From: Candidatus Zipacnadum vermilionense
GTDB lineage: Bacteria > Armatimonadota > Zipacnadia > Zipacnadales > Zipacnadaceae
NCBI GenBank assembly: GCA_029821755.1
Contig: JALGSV010000009.1
Location: 1 to 64,000 of the forward strand
Direction: 5' to 3'
Length of the DNA: 64,000 nt
Shown one piece after another: positions 43,802 to 53,253 of the stretch. Below the pieces are notes generated by a model that was not told the DNA's origin, did not search any database, and was given only the letters and a program-made list of their open reading frames with translations. How positions within the stretch are numbered: the stretch's first letter is position 1; every line of letters starts with the position of its first letter. The position numbers and the translations under genes were made by a program.

Positions 43802-43830
43802 TTGGCTCAGTCCCCGGCTCAGTGTATCAT
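43802..43830 (+). promoter_or_regulatory. Sigma70-like promoter for recD2
   Basis: TTGGCT (43802-43807), 17 bp, TATCAT (43825-43830); gives a short leader before the ATG at 43855. Confidence 0.5.
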
Positions 43831-43854
43831 ATGCGTGAGGAGCCTTCCCTCCGT

Positions 43855-46053
43855 ATGTCTTCGGTATCTCCCGACCCCCCAACCGAGACCATCATCGGCC
43901 ACCTGGAGCGAGTGGTCTACCACAACCCCGACTCCGGTTGGGGCATCCTGATCATTGCGCGGGACGGGGAGGAGCCCCTCACTGCGGCTGGTCTGGTAGC
44001 CGCCCCGGCTACTGGCGACAGCCTCCGCCTCCATGGGCACTGGGAAATCCATCCCCGCTATGGCAAGCAGTTCCGCTTCGAGAGCTACGAGCTGCTCCGC
44101 CCCACCACGCCCGAGGCCCTCATCAAGTACCTCTCCTCCGGCGCCATCAAGGGCATCGGCCCCGTACTGGCTGGCGAGATCGTCCGTCGTTTCGGCGAGC
44201 AGACCCTCGACATTCTTGATCAGCATCCCGACCGGCTGCAGGGCGTGCCCGGCATCGGCCCGACGCGGGCCAAGACCCTCCAGGAGGCTTGGCGCGAGCA
44301 TGAGCAGCACCGCCACGTCCTGCTCTTCCTCTTCCAACACGGCCTGGGCGTCGCCCTTAGCCGCAAGATTCTCGAGCGCTACGGTGCCCGCGCCATCGAG
44401 GTCGTTGAGCGCGACCCCTACTGCCTCGCTCTAGACATCTCCGGTATCGGGTTTCTTATCGCCGACGGTATTGCCCGCACGCAGGGAATGGCCCTCGACG
44501 ACCCCATGCGCCTGCAGGCCGGCCTCCTGCACTGTCTGGAGCGAGCCACGGGCGACGGTCACTTCTACCTGCCCCTGCCCGTCCTGCTCCCCCAGGCCCA
44601 GTCCCTCACCGGCATGAACGAGGAGCAACTCCGCTACGCTCTGGACCTGCTAGTCGCGAGGGGTAAGGCCGTCCTCGTGCCGGGCGAGGAGGACCTGGTC
44701 GCGGTCTACCAGACGGAGATGGACCTGGAGGAGCGGGAGGCCGCCGAGCGCTTCCGTGCCCTGCTTAGCGCCACGGCTCGCTCTCTGCCTCATCAGGGCG
44801 CGATGGAGCAGTGGCTGGCCGACCAGGAGACCTTCACCGGCATCGAGCTGACCCCCGAGCAGCGTGCCGCCGTGCTCACTGCTCTCCGCCATCCCCTCTG
44901 CGTCATTACCGGCGGCCCCGGCACCGGCAAGACCACCATCGTCCGCTTCCTGGCTCACGTCGGCGTGCAGGGCGGCCGCTCTCTCGGTCTGTGCGCCCCC
45001 ACCGGCCGCGCCGCCCAGCGCCTCGAGCAGGTCACCGGCCATTCCGCCTCCACCATCCATCGCCTGCTCTCCTACGACCCCTTCAAGCGCGGTTTTCGCC
45101 ACGGCGTCGGCAACCCGCTGGAGGCCGACTGGGTCATCGTGGACGAGGCCAGCATGCTGGAGGTCCCCCTTGCCAACTGCCTGCTTCGCGCCCTCCCCGC
45201 CGGCGCCAGCCTGCTCCTGGTCGGCGACGCCGACCAGCTCCCCAGCGTCGGCCCCGGCGCCCTGCTGGGGAACCTCGTCGCCAGCGGCGTCGTCCCCGTC
45301 GTTCGCCTGGAGCACATTCATCGCCAGGCGGCGGGCAGCCTCATCGTACAGAACGCCCACCGCATCAACCGCGGCGAGTCGCCCACCTTCCCCACCCCCC
45401 GGACCTGGCAGAGCGGCGAGGACTGCGTCTTCATTGACAAGACCAACCCGGAAGAGGTCGCCGAGCGCGTCGTCCAACTGGTCAGCGGCGGCCTCACCCG
45501 CATGGGCTTCACCTCCGACGCCATCCAGGTCATCACCTCCTTGCACCGCGGCCCCATCGGCGTGCAGGAACTCAACCGCCGCCTGCAGGCCGCCGTCAAC
45601 CCCCCCGGCCCCGACAAACCGGAGATGCCCCGCGCCGAAACCTGCTTCCGCCTGGGCGATCGGGTGCTGCAGACCGTCAACGACTATGATAAGATGGTCT
45701 TCAATGGGGACATCGGCCGGGTGGTGGGAGTGGACCTGGAGGGCGGGGCGCTAGCCGTGATGTTTGGGGAGAACCGCGTCGTCTACTTGCGGAGCGATCT
45801 GGACCAGCTAGAGTTGGCCTACGCCCTGACCGTGCACAAATCCCAGGGCAACGAATTCCCAGCGGTGGTGCTAGTCGTGCACAGCAGCCACTACATTATG
45901 CTACACCGCAACCTACTTTACACCGGCGTCACCCGCGCGCGCGAGATGCTCTGCGTAGTGGGCGACAACAAGGGCCTTCACAAGGCCCTCCGCAGCACCC
46001 ACCTGTCCGAGCGCTACACGAGGCTGGCCGAGCGGCTGCGGGAAGGTCTGTAG
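43855..46053 (+). CDS. recD2: RecD2-type ATP-dependent DNA helicase
   Basis: This 732-residue SF1B helicase moves 5' to 3' and takes part in DNA repair. An N-terminal OB-like part is followed by helix-hairpin-helix segments (GIGPVLAGEIVRRFG, GVPGIGPTRAKTL). Walker A GGPGTGKTT is at 353-361, then VDEASML, GDADQLPSVGPG, and late motifs LAYALTVHKSQGNEFPAVV and LYTGVTRARE. ATG 43855 has GAGGAG about ten bases upstream; the frame extends further up only as a shadow. No recB or recC nearby, as usual for RecD2. Confidence 0.94.
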   Translation: MSSVSPDPPTETIIGHLERVVYHNPDSGWGILIIARDGEEPLTAAGLVAAPATGDSLRLHGHWEIHPRYGKQFRFESYELLRPTTPEALIKYLSSGAIKGIGPVLAGEIVRRFGEQTLDILDQHPDRLQGVPGIGPTRAKTLQEAWREHEQHRHVLLFLFQHGLGVALSRKILERYGARAIEVVERDPYCLALDISGIGFLIADGIARTQGMALDDPMRLQAGLLHCLERATGDGHFYLPLPVLLPQAQSLTGMNEEQLRYALDLLVARGKAVLVPGEEDLVAVYQTEMDLEEREAAERFRALLSATARSLPHQGAMEQWLADQETFTGIELTPEQRAAVLTALRHPLCVITGGPGTGKTTIVRFLAHVGVQGGRSLGLCAPTGRAAQRLEQVTGHSASTIHRLLSYDPFKRGFRHGVGNPLEADWVIVDEASMLEVPLANCLLRALPAGASLLLVGDADQLPSVGPGALLGNLVASGVVPVVRLEHIHRQAAGSLIVQNAHRINRGESPTFPTPRTWQSGEDCVFIDKTNPEEVAERVVQLVSGGLTRMGFTSDAIQVITSLHRGPIGVQELNRRLQAAVNPPGPDKPEMPRAETCFRLGDRVLQTVNDYDKMVFNGDIGRVVGVDLEGGALAVMFGENRVVYLRSDLDQLELAYALTVHKSQGNEFPAVVLVVHSSHYIMLHRNLLYTGVTRAREMLCVVGDNKGLHKALRSTHLSERYTRLAERLREGL

Positions 46054-46078
46054 GGCGGGGGCTCGTACCGCGTCCCTT

Positions 46079-46175
46079 CTGGTGGCACCGGCGTCTCGCC
46101 GGTGTTCCGGTAGGGGCGAATGTTGTGCGGTCCGCCGCGCAACCTCCGCCCGCGCCAGGCGCTGACTGTCGCCCT
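46079..46175. repeat. R4 and R5 repeats after recD2
   Basis: GGCACCGGCGTCTCGCCGGTGTTCC (R4), then TAGGGGCGAATGTTGTGCGGTCCGCCGCGCAACCTCCGCCC (R5). Nothing else recognisable in the gap. Confidence 0.65.
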
Positions 46176-46214
46176 GCCCGCGCGCCGCGGGGCAGGATCC
46201 GAGGCGAACAACCC

Positions 46215-46937
46215 ATGCCCACCCAACTCCCCTCCCTCTCGGTCTTCTTCCCCTGCCACAACGAGGTGGGCAACCTCGAACGCCTCGTCGCCTCCGCCCG
46301 CGAGACCCTCCCCCGCGTCGCCGACCAGTGGGAGGTCATCGTCGTGGACGACGGCAGCACCGACGGCACCGGCCCGCTCGCCGATCGCCTGGCCGCCGAC
46401 GACCCCTGCGTCCGCGTCGTCCACCACCCGCACAACCGCGGCTACGGCGCCGCCCTCCAGTCCGGCTTCGCCGCCGCCCGCTACGACTACGTCTTCTTCA
46501 CCGACGGCGACGGGCAGTTCGACCTGGCCGAGATCGCCCTGCTCCTGCCGCTGCTCGACCAGGCCGACCTCGCCCTCGGCTACCGCCTGCGCCGCGCCGA
46601 CCCCGCCCACCGCCTCCTCTACGCCTGGTGCTACAAGCTCCTCATTCGCGCCATCCTCGGCCTCAAAGTCCGCGATCTGGACTGCGCCTTCAAGCTCCTC
46701 CCCCGCCGCCTCCTGGAGTCAGTAACCCTCACCAGCAACGGCGCCCTCATCAGCGCTGAACTGCTGCTCAAGGCCCAGCGCGCCGGCTTCACCTGGGCCC
46801 AGGTAGGCGTGCACCACTACCCGAGGATTTCGGGGCAGCAGTCGGGCGGGGACCTGAGGGTAATACTGAGGATGTTCCGGGAGCTGTGGCAACTGCGGCA
46901 AGAGGGGTCAAACACTATTTCTCGTCGCGAGGAATAG
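46215..46937 (+). CDS. Family 2 glycosyltransferase, dolichol-phosphate-mannose-synthase-like
   Basis: This 240-residue GT-A fold enzyme has VVDDGSTDG (44-51), FFTDGDGQFD with the DXD-like metal site (97-99), and a late Asp in DLDCAFKLLPRRLLE. It probably transfers a sugar to polyprenyl phosphate. The last codons and stop form the left arm of an extraordinary hairpin (46894-46958), so the C-terminal EEGSNTISRREE may be repeat-derived. Confidence 0.87.
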   Translation: MPTQLPSLSVFFPCHNEVGNLERLVASARETLPRVADQWEVIVVDDGSTDGTGPLADRLAADDPCVRVVHHPHNRGYGAALQSGFAAARYDYVFFTDGDGQFDLAEIALLLPLLDQADLALGYRLRRADPAHRLLYAWCYKLLIRAILGLKVRDLDCAFKLLPRRLLESVTLTSNGALISAELLLKAQRAGFTWAQVGVHHYPRISGQQSGGDLRVILRMFRELWQLRQEGSNTISRREE

Positions 46938-46958
46938 TGTTTGACCCCTCTTGCCGCA
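46894..46958. repeat. 65-nt near-perfect hairpin across the glycosyltransferase stop codon
   Basis: Arms 46894-46919 and 46933-46958 are perfect 26-bp inverted copies (TGCGGCAAGAGGGGTCAAAC...). After one G-T wobble the stem continues as CTCG/CGAG with a three-base loop. It holds the stop codon. It could act as a terminator between convergent genes, but there is no T-run; it resembles a REP/BIME-type insert. Confidence 0.9.
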
Positions 46959-46989
46959 CCTCCCCATGGTCGGAGCCTGCGGTCGCGCC

Positions 46990-49356
46990 CTAGCGGGCCG
47001 TGAGCAGGTACTCCCCTCCCCCCTCCGCCTCCCACACCACCACTCCACCTTCCCGCCTCGCCTTGACTACCTCCCCTCCTCGCCTTACCTTTACCTCTCC
47101 CTTGACCGCCACCCTACACTCCCCTCCCCGTCTCGCCCGGATGACCGCCTGCTTCAGCTTCTCCTCCGCCCACTCGATGTCTACCTCGAATCCGCCCCTG
47201 GCTACCAGCCCGCTGACCTTGCCCTCCGGCCAGGCGCTCGGTAGTGCCGGGAGCAGACGGATTACGCCGCCGTGCGATTGCAGCAGCATCTCCGCCACGC
47301 CCGCCGTGCCGCCGAAGTTGCCGTCTATCTGGAAGATGTGCGGGGGGTGCAGGTCCAACAGCGAGTCGGTGGCGAAGTCGGCTACCAGATGCTGCAGGTG
47401 CTCGTGCGCCGCGTCGCCGTCGCCCAGGCGCGCGAAGCAGCACACCGTCCACGACCGGCTCCACCCGGTATGCCCGCCCTCGTGCGCTAGGCGCCGCTCC
47501 AGCGACACCCGTGCCGCCCGGAAGATCTCCGGCATCGCCTCCGCCGTGATCTGCTCCCCGGGGAACAGCCCGAACAGGTGCGAGATGTGCCGGTGGCCGG
47601 GCTCTACCTCCTCGTAATCCTCCAGCCACTCCTGGAGTTGCCCCCACTTGCCGATCTGTAGCGGCGGAATCTCCCACAGGATCCCCCGCCACTCTTCTCG
47701 CAACTCCTCATCCACGCCCAGGATTTCGCTCGCCGCCCTCGCGTGAGTCAGCGCGTCCCAGATCAGCTCCAGGTCCATCGTCGCCCCCACGCCCAGCGAC
47801 ACCGGCTCGGTGCCGCCGACGAAGCGGTTCTCCGGCGACTGACTGGGCACCGGCACCAGCCGCCCCTGCGGATCGCGTACCAGGTAGGACTGGTAGAACG
47901 CCGCCACTTCCTTGAGGAACGGGTACACCCGCTCCCGCAGGAATCCCTCGTCCCCGCCCCACTCCCACCGCCACCACAGGTGCTGCGCCAGCCACGGCGC
48001 CGCGCCGATCCACACGTCCCACCCCCGCGACTCCGGCGTGCACCGGCCCCAGGGGTCCGTCTGGATGGGGAACCAGATGCCATCGCAGTCATACAGCTTC
48101 CGCGCCGCCTCTCGAGCGTGCGGCACGCAGCGCTCCAGGTGCGCCCACAGCGGCTCCAGCGTCTCCGGCAGGTTGCACACCTCCGCCGGCCAGTAGTTCA
48201 TCTGCAGGTTGACGTCCTGGTGCAGGTCACACTCCCACGGCGGCCGCAGTTCCTCATTCCACTTCCCCTGCAGATTCGCCGGGTACTTCGCCCCCCACGA
48301 GGAGGCGATCAGCAGGTATCGCCCGTAGTCGAAGTACAGCGCCAGGAGGTCCTCGTCGTCGGCCCCGGTGCGCAGCGCCGCGATGCGCTCATCGGTCGGC
48401 GTCTCGCCGGCGCACCCCTCCGCGTGGGGCGGGCTTTCTGGCCCGCCCTCCCCCCCCTCTCCTGCAAGGAGAGGGGGCAGGGGGTGAGGCTCCCCCGGTG
48501 TTACCCGCAGCTCCACCCTCCCGAACCTCCGCCCATGCTCCTCCACATGCGAGGCCAGCAGCGCCTCCCACTCCCGCGGGGCCGCCGCCAACTGGTCGCG
48601 ACAAATCTGCACCGGGTCCTTGTCGTCCACCGACACCGCCGCCGTCAGCAGCAACAGGGCCTCGGGGAAGTTGACCAGATGCGCTCCCGCCCCGGTTTCC
48701 ATGGGGAGGAGGTAGCCGGGATCGCACACTTGGGCCTCCAGGGCGAACTTGACGCCCTCCGGAAACTCCCCCGCCAGCCCGAAGCTCTCTCGGGTGGCCC
48801 AGCGCTGCAGCGTACATTCGGCGTCCTCGATCCGCGTCAGTTCCACCTTCCCGCTCACGAACGCCCCGCCCTCCGGGGCGGTTAGGTGCACCGCGATCAC
48901 CGGATGCACGGCGTGCGCCAGGATCTCCCGTCGCTGCCGTGTCAGGTTCGCTTGGTACTCCACCGTCACCACCGCCCGCTCCAGGTCCAACTCCCGCCGG
49001 TAGTTGCTCACCTTGCCCGGCGGCAGCTCAATCCACAGATCGCCCAGCGGCTGGTAGGGATCCACGCGATTGGGCCGCCCGGTGCTGCCGCCCCCGCCCC
49101 CCAGCTTCTCATTGGCCAGCCCGCCGGCCTCCAGCCTTTTACCCTCGAAGAACAGCCGCCGGATCTCTGCCAGGTGTTGCCGACACTCCTCCACGTCCCG
49201 CCCTCGGTGCTCACCGCGCCACAGTAGCTCATGGTTGAGCGCAATCCGCTCCCGCGGCACCGTCCCCAGCACCATCCCCGCCAGCTTCCCGTTGCCGATG
49301 GGCAATCCGGCCATGTATTCCTCGGCAGGTTCGCGGTACCACAGTGTTCTGGTCAT
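46990..49356 (-). CDS. GH95-family alpha-L-fucosidase-like glycoside hydrolase
   Basis: This 788-residue protein starts [23 protein letters not shown], the GH95 hallmark, followed by [12 protein letters not shown] and catalytic-barrel blocks [40 protein letters not shown] and [25 protein letters not shown] lies upstream of ATG 49356. A segment of about 30 residues ([24 protein letters not shown]...) is encoded by R1 and R2 repeats inserted in frame before PTDERIAAL. No signal peptide is visible. It probably releases fucose or galactose from oligosaccharides. Confidence 0.88.
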   Translation of the reverse strand: MTRTLWYREPAEEYMAGLPIGNGKLAGMVLGTVPRERIALNHELLWRGEHRGRDVEECRQHLAEIRRLFFEGKRLEAGGLANEKLGGGGGSTGRPNRVDPYQPLGDLWIELPPGKVSNYRRELDLERAVVTVEYQANLTRQRREILAHAVHPVIAVHLTAPEGGAFVSGKVELTRIEDAECTLQRWATRESFGLAGEFPEGVKFALEAQVCDPGYLLPMETGAGAHLVNFPEALLLLTAAVSVDDKDPVQICRDQLAAAPREWEALLASHVEEHGRRFGRVELRVTPGEPHPLPPLLAGEGGEGGPESPPHAEGCAGETPTDERIAALRTGADDEDLLALYFDYGRYLLIASSWGAKYPANLQGKWNEELRPPWECDLHQDVNLQMNYWPAEVCNLPETLEPLWAHLERCVPHAREAARKLYDCDGIWFPIQTDPWGRCTPESRGWDVWIGAAPWLAQHLWWRWEWGGDEGFLRERVYPFLKEVAAFYQSYLVRDPQGRLVPVPSQSPENRFVGGTEPVSLGVGATMDLELIWDALTHARAASEILGVDEELREEWRGILWEIPPLQIGKWGQLQEWLEDYEEVEPGHRHISHLFGLFPGEQITAEAMPEIFRAARVSLERRLAHEGGHTGWSRSWTVCCFARLGDGDAAHEHLQHLVADFATDSLLDLHPPHIFQIDGNFGGTAGVAEMLLQSHGGVIRLLPALPSAWPEGKVSGLVARGGFEVDIEWAEEKLKQAVIRARRGGECRVAVKGEVKVRRGGEVVKARREGGVVVWEAEGGGEYLLTAR
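48419..48492. repeat. R1 and R2 repeats inside the GH95 gene
   Basis: TCCGCGTGGGGCGGGCTTTCTGGCCCGCC (R1, 48419-48447), then CCCCCCCTCTCCTGCAAGGAGAGGGGGCAGGGGGTGAGGC (R2). They stay in the reading frame. Confidence 0.85.
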
Positions 49357-49408
49357 TGGGATAAATCTCTCCTGGGGAAGGGGTGACACTTGCGCGACGC
49401 ACCCTGAA

Positions 49409-49485
49409 CTCCCCCTCCTCCCGCAAGCGCACGTCTGCGTGGGCAGGAGAGGGGGGCCAAGCGCACTTGTGCGCAGGGGTGAGGC
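49409..49485. repeat. R2-type repeat with extra hairpin
   Basis: CCCCCTCCTCCCGCAAGCGCACGTCTGCG...GGGCAGGAGAGGGGGGCCAAGCGCACTTGTGCGCAGGGGTGAGGC, between GH95 and the 51-residue gene. Confidence 0.5.
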
Positions 49486-49494
49486 GTCCTCCCG

Positions 49495-49650
49495 TCAGAA
49501 CGGGAACCGGTACAGCTTGCTCGCCAGCTTCCGCCCCACCAGCTTATTCTTGAGACGTTTGGCGATGCGTTTGGGCTTGCCGCTCAGTAGTGTCTCGATG
49601 TCGTTGGCCGTCCGCGCAGCCTTGTACAATAAGCTTACCAACTTGCTCAA
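49495..49650 (-). CDS. Small conserved basic protein (51 residues)
   Basis: The TTG at 49650 follows a GGAGGG site; the product LSKLVSLLYKAARTANDIET... ends in SKLYRFPF. The stretch SGKPKRIAKRLKNKLVGRKL is the recognisable core of a widespread small basic protein of unknown function. It is rich in Lys and Arg and has no membrane helix. The surrounding longer frame is a shadow. Confidence 0.7.
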   Translation of the reverse strand: MSKLVSLLYKAARTANDIETLLSGKPKRIAKRLKNKLVGRKLASKLYRFPF

Positions 49651-49663
49651 GACGAACCCTCCG

Positions 49664-49693
49664 TCCGCGTGGGGCGGGCTTTCCAGCCTGCCT
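49664..49693. repeat. Palindromic repeat R1, single copy
   Basis: TCCGCGTGGGGCGGGCTTTCCAGCCTGCC, just after the end of xerC/D. Confidence 0.7.
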
Positions 49694-49696
49694 TCC

Positions 49697-50617
49697 CTAC
49701 TCCTTCGCCAGCGGATGTGCCTTCCCATACGCCTCTTGCAGCCTTGCCTGGCTGACGTGCGTGTAGATCTGCGTGGTCGCAATCCGCTTGTGACCCAGCA
49801 GTTCCTGGATCACGCGCAGGTCCGCCCCCCGGTCCAGCAGGTGCGTGGCGAACGAGTGCCTTAGTGTATGGGGGCTGGTGCGTGCGCTGGCCCCGATCTG
49901 CAGCGCCAGCTCATGCACCACGTTCTGGATGCCCCGCACCGACAGCCGCTTGCCGTTCTTGTTCAGCACCAGCGCCGGTTCCTCCTCTGTCCCCTTGCGC
50001 TTAGTCAGCAGCAGCGTCCGCGCCTGCTGCAGGTACCGCCGTACCATCTCCTCCGCTGGCACCCCGAAGAACACCACTCGCTCCCGGTTGCCCTTCCCCA
50101 GCACCCGCGCCGAGCGCCGCTCCAGGTCCACGTCCGCCACGTCCAGACCGGCCAACTCCGACACGCGCATCCCGGTGGCGTAGAGCAACTCCAGGATGAC
50201 CTCATTGCGCTGACCCAGAATCTCATGCTCGTTGGGGCGATCCACCAGTTCCTGCGCCTCGGCCTCGGAGAGCGCCTCCGGTAGATGCTTGGGCGTCTTG
50301 GCGGGTTGCAGCAGGGCGGCGGGGTTGTGCTCGATAGCGCCGGTGGAGACGAGGTAGCGGAACAGGGCGCGCAGGGCCGACAGCTTGCGCAGGATGGAGG
50401 TGCGGCCATACTCCTGCCGCGTCAGGTGCGCGAGGTAGCGGCGCAGCGTCGGGTAGTCCACCGCGGCCAAGTCCCAGGCCCGCTCTTCGCCGCGCGTCTC
50501 CCCCAGGAAGTCCACGAACTGCCGCACATCCAGCGCATACGCCTCCGCCGTCTGCGGAGAGACGCGACGGACATCGGTGAGGTACGTCATGAACTCGTCG
50601 ATCAGAGTAGCGGACAT
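49697..50617 (-). CDS. xerD: Tyrosine recombinase XerC/XerD
   Basis: This 306-residue site-specific recombinase probably resolves chromosome dimers. The catalytic residues are all seen: Arg151 (TGMRVSEL), Lys175, His250 and Arg253 (HTLRHSFATH), His276 (LGHK) and Tyr285 (IYTHV). An N-terminal SAM-like domain is present. XerC and XerD cannot be told apart by eye, so the symbol is tentative. ATG 50617 preferred over a longer frame to 50680. Confidence 0.9.
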   Translation of the reverse strand: MSATLIDEFMTYLTDVRRVSPQTAEAYALDVRQFVDFLGETRGEERAWDLAAVDYPTLRRYLAHLTRQEYGRTSILRKLSALRALFRYLVSTGAIEHNPAALLQPAKTPKHLPEALSEAEAQELVDRPNEHEILGQRNEVILELLYATGMRVSELAGLDVADVDLERRSARVLGKGNRERVVFFGVPAEEMVRRYLQQARTLLLTKRKGTEEEPALVLNKNGKRLSVRGIQNVVHELALQIGASARTSPHTLRHSFATHLLDRGADLRVIQELLGHKRIATTQIYTHVSQARLQEAYGKAHPLAKE

Positions 50618-50673
50618 TATCTCAGTATTCGCCGCACGCAGGAGATTCCCCTGCGTAATCTTCCGGCTCCTTC

Positions 50674-50702
50674 TTGACACGCAAAGTACTTTGTGCTATA
50701 AA
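50674..50702 (+). promoter_or_regulatory. Consensus promoter with embedded operator palindrome
   Basis: TTGACA at 50674-50679, 17-bp spacer, TATAAA at 50697-50702. The spacer holds the perfect 12-bp palindrome CAAAGTACTTTG (50682-50693), and a further AAAGTA half-site follows the -10. The winged-helix regulator encoded at 51486 is the natural candidate to bind here and repress its own operon. Confidence 0.8.
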
Positions 50703-50754
50703 GTAAACGTCGCTGGAGGCTAACCTACACGAATGAGAGAGGGAGAACAAGCAT

Positions 50755-51489
50755 ATGCCCGCCCCCAGAAAAGCAGCCCCGTCGGAGGCCGATCTGCGGG
50801 AGATCTCTGTCTGGTCCCGCCGTTACGCCCAGAACCGCAGCGTCCCTGTTCTAGTCTCCCTGCTGCTCTTCACCGTGGTATTTGGCGCTATAGGGGGATC
50901 AAGCTACCTGGTCGGCTGGTCGTATCTCGCCGGACACCGTGCGCTCGTCGCGCCTGCCGTGGCCTTGCTTGCCCTGGCGCTGGCCCTATGGATATGGTCC
51001 ATGACCCCCGCGAGTGCACATTTCATCCGCCGTATCAGTGATCGGGCCTACCGCGGGGAAGGCGAGGCCACGCTCTCCGCTGGCGGCCCACCGCGCCGCT
51101 TGGACCGCGCAGTCGCTGTGGCCTTCGGGGTCAGCATTGGGGTCTCAGTCGCCCTGGGGGTTGCCGGGATAATCCCTCTGCGCTACATGCAGCCGGTATC
51201 CGCGCTGTACAGCGTCCCGTTCTTGCTCTACCTGTGTCGGCGGCAGAGACGCATGATAGGTCCCCTCGCCTATCTGTGGCCGATCCTCTACGCGACGCAC
51301 GCCGTGCTCTTGCTGCTGGGAGCGCCCATTTACTTCAGTGGTCCCCTGCAAACCCTCAACATGCTGGTTCCCACGATCGGCTACGGATTGCTGGCCGCGC
51401 TGGCGGGCCACCTCTACAGCCGCTTTGCCCTACGCAAGCTGCGTCGCCTGGCGGCCGCTGGGCCGGAGGAGGGGGAGGAGCAAGCGTGA
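50755..51489 (+). CDS. Multi-helix membrane protein cotranscribed with a regulator
   Basis: A 244-residue membrane protein has about six helices in two groups of two to four. No family recognised and no catalytic motif. Its stop overlaps the regulator's GTG (GTGA). The promoter with an operator lies 50 bp upstream. Pairs of a small membrane protein and this regulator type are common. Confidence 0.72.
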   Translation: MPAPRKAAPSEADLREISVWSRRYAQNRSVPVLVSLLLFTVVFGAIGGSSYLVGWSYLAGHRALVAPAVALLALALALWIWSMTPASAHFIRRISDRAYRGEGEATLSAGGPPRRLDRAVAVAFGVSIGVSVALGVAGIIPLRYMQPVSALYSVPFLLYLCRRQRRMIGPLAYLWPILYATHAVLLLLGAPIYFSGPLQTLNMLVPTIGYGLLAALAGHLYSRFALRKLRRLAAAGPEEGEEQA

Positions 51490-51794
51490 GCCTGCCGGAG
51501 ATAAACCCGATCATCCACCAATCCACCCGCCTCCGGGTCCTGACCCTGCTCTCCGGCGTGGACGAGGCCGACTTCAACTTCCTCTCCCGCACACTCGGCC
51601 TGAGCGACGGCAATCTCTCGGTCCATACGAGCAAGCTGGAGGAAGCGGGTTACCTGGAGATCCGCAAGCAATTCGAGCGTAAGCTGCCCAGAACGACGTA
51701 TCGCCTGACAGCGCAGGGGAAAGAGCAACTGAAGCGGTACTGGCAGGCGCTGGAGGAACTCCGCAACGCCGGAGGTGGAGGACCAGCAGCATAG
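51486..51794 (+). CDS. Winged-helix transcriptional regulator (HTH_34/MarR-like)
   Basis: A 102-residue wHTH protein: IIHQSTRLRVLTLL, FNFLSRTLGLSDGNLSVHTSKLEEAGYLEI (recognition helix), RTTYRLTAQGKEQLKRYW. The pattern fits the short regulator family that represses its own membrane-protein operon. GTG start overlaps the upstream stop. Confidence 0.88.
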   Translation: MSLPEINPIIHQSTRLRVLTLLSGVDEADFNFLSRTLGLSDGNLSVHTSKLEEAGYLEIRKQFERKLPRTTYRLTAQGKEQLKRYWQALEELRNAGGGGPAA

Positions 51795-51845
51795 GGCCGG
51801 GGACCGACGCGCTACTTGTGGCCGCCCAGCAGCCGTTCCCTTCCT

Positions 51846-51890
51846 CCCCCTCTCCTGCCAGGAGAGGGGGCAGGGGGTGAGGCTCTGCGG
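51846..51890. repeat. R2 repeat
   Basis: CCCCCTCTCCTGCCAGGAGAGGGGGCAGGGGGTGAGGCT, followed by CTGCGG, as at 39957. Confidence 0.7.
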
Positions 51891-51908
51891 GTGGCGCCAG
51901 CGCCGCCC

Positions 51909-53234
51909 TTAGGGAACCAGCCCCGGCTCCCCCTCCAACCAGCCCTCCAGCGCCCCCAGACACTCCGGCCCCCGCTCCTCCCGCTGCTGCTGTTTGGACT
52001 TGCGCTTGTCCCGCTCCACCGGCGGTAGCAAGCCAAAGTTGGCGTTCATCGGCTGGAAGTGCTCTGGGTCGGCGCTGCAAATATGGTCCAGCAGCGCCCC
52101 GCTGATGCTCCCCGTGGGCAGCGCCACCGGCTCTTTCCCCGCCAGCAGTCGCGCCCCGTTCACCCCCGCCAGCCACCCGGCGACCGTGGACTCCAGGTAG
52201 CCCTCCACCCCCGTAATCTGCCCCGCGAAGAACAGGTCCTCCCGCTGGCGACTCTGCATCGTTGGCCATAGCAGCGTCGGGGCGTTGATGAAGGTGTTGC
52301 GGTGCACTGCCCCAAAGCGCAAGAACTCGGCCTGCTCCAAGCCGGGGATCGTGCGAAAGACCCGTTGCTGCTCGCCATACTTGAGCGAGGTCTGGAAACC
52401 GACCAGGTTGTACATGGTCAGCTCGTTGTTCTCCGGTCGCAGTTGCACCACCGCGTACGGCTGCTGGCCAGTATGCTCGTTGGTCAGTCCTACCGGCTTC
52501 ATCGGCCCAAAGCGTAGGGTTTCCGGCCCCCGCGCGGCGATGACCTCCACCGGCAGACACCCCTCGAACAGCTCTTTGGGGTCGTAGTCAGCGTGCAGTG
52601 TCTTCTCCGCCCCCAGCAGCGCCGCGCAGAAGGCGGCATACTGTTCCTGGTCCAGCGGGCAGTTCCAGTAAGCCGCCTCTCCCTTACCGTAGCGCGAGGC
52701 CAGCCAGGCCACCTCACGGTTGATGCTCTCAACGTTGACGATGGGAGAGATGGCGTCGTAGAAGAACATGTACTCGGCGCCGGTGAAGCGGAACAGGTTG
52801 CGGGCCAGCGGCTGGGAGGTCAGGGGCCCACTGGCGATGATCACCGGCCCTTCCTCGGGAATCTCGGTGACCTCCTCGCGGATGATCTCAATCAGCGGCT
52901 CCGCCTCGATCGCGTCAGTGATAGCCTGGGCAAACAGGTCGCGGTCCACCGCCAGGGCATCCCCCGCCGGCACCCGTGTCCCCTCGGCGGCCTGCATGAT
53001 CAGCGACCCCAGCCGCCGCAACTCCGCCTTGAGAATCCCCTGCCCCCGGCTGAGCGAGTCGCTCTTGAGCGAATTGGAGCAGACCAATTCGGCCAACAGC
53101 CCGGTCTTGTGCGCCGGCGTCATCTTCTCCGGTCGCATCTCAAACAGCCGCACGCGCACGCCCCGCCGCGCCGCCTGCCACGCGGCCTCCGACCCGGCTA
53201 ACCCCGCGCCAATTATGAAAAGGCAGTCGTTCAC
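51909..53234 (-). CDS. trmFO: Methylenetetrahydrofolate-tRNA-(uracil-5-)-methyltransferase
   Basis: This 441-residue flavoenzyme methylates U54 of tRNA using methylene-THF. FAD loop GAGLAGSE (9-16), ELVCSNSLKSDSL and CPLDQEQYAAF, FEGCLPVEVIA, GLTNEHTGQQPYAVVQLR and GQITGVEGYLES are family hallmarks. Length is normal. It has a tail rich in charged residues. Gap upstream is small. Confidence 0.95.
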   Translation of the reverse strand: MNDCLFIIGAGLAGSEAAWQAARRGVRVRLFEMRPEKMTPAHKTGLLAELVCSNSLKSDSLSRGQGILKAELRRLGSLIMQAAEGTRVPAGDALAVDRDLFAQAITDAIEAEPLIEIIREEVTEIPEEGPVIIASGPLTSQPLARNLFRFTGAEYMFFYDAISPIVNVESINREVAWLASRYGKGEAAYWNCPLDQEQYAAFCAALLGAEKTLHADYDPKELFEGCLPVEVIAARGPETLRFGPMKPVGLTNEHTGQQPYAVVQLRPENNELTMYNLVGFQTSLKYGEQQRVFRTIPGLEQAEFLRFGAVHRNTFINAPTLLWPTMQSRQREDLFFAGQITGVEGYLESTVAGWLAGVNGARLLAGKEPVALPTGSISGALLDHICSADPEHFQPMNANFGLLPPVERDKRKSKQQQREERGPECLGALEGWLEGEPGLVP

Positions 53235-53253
53235 TGATGGTCACACATCGAGA

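Noticed and set aside
43411-43854. N-terminal extension of recD2
   Set aside because: It overlaps the start of the opposite-strand membrane protein gene, has no helicase similarity, and precedes the promoter at 43802.
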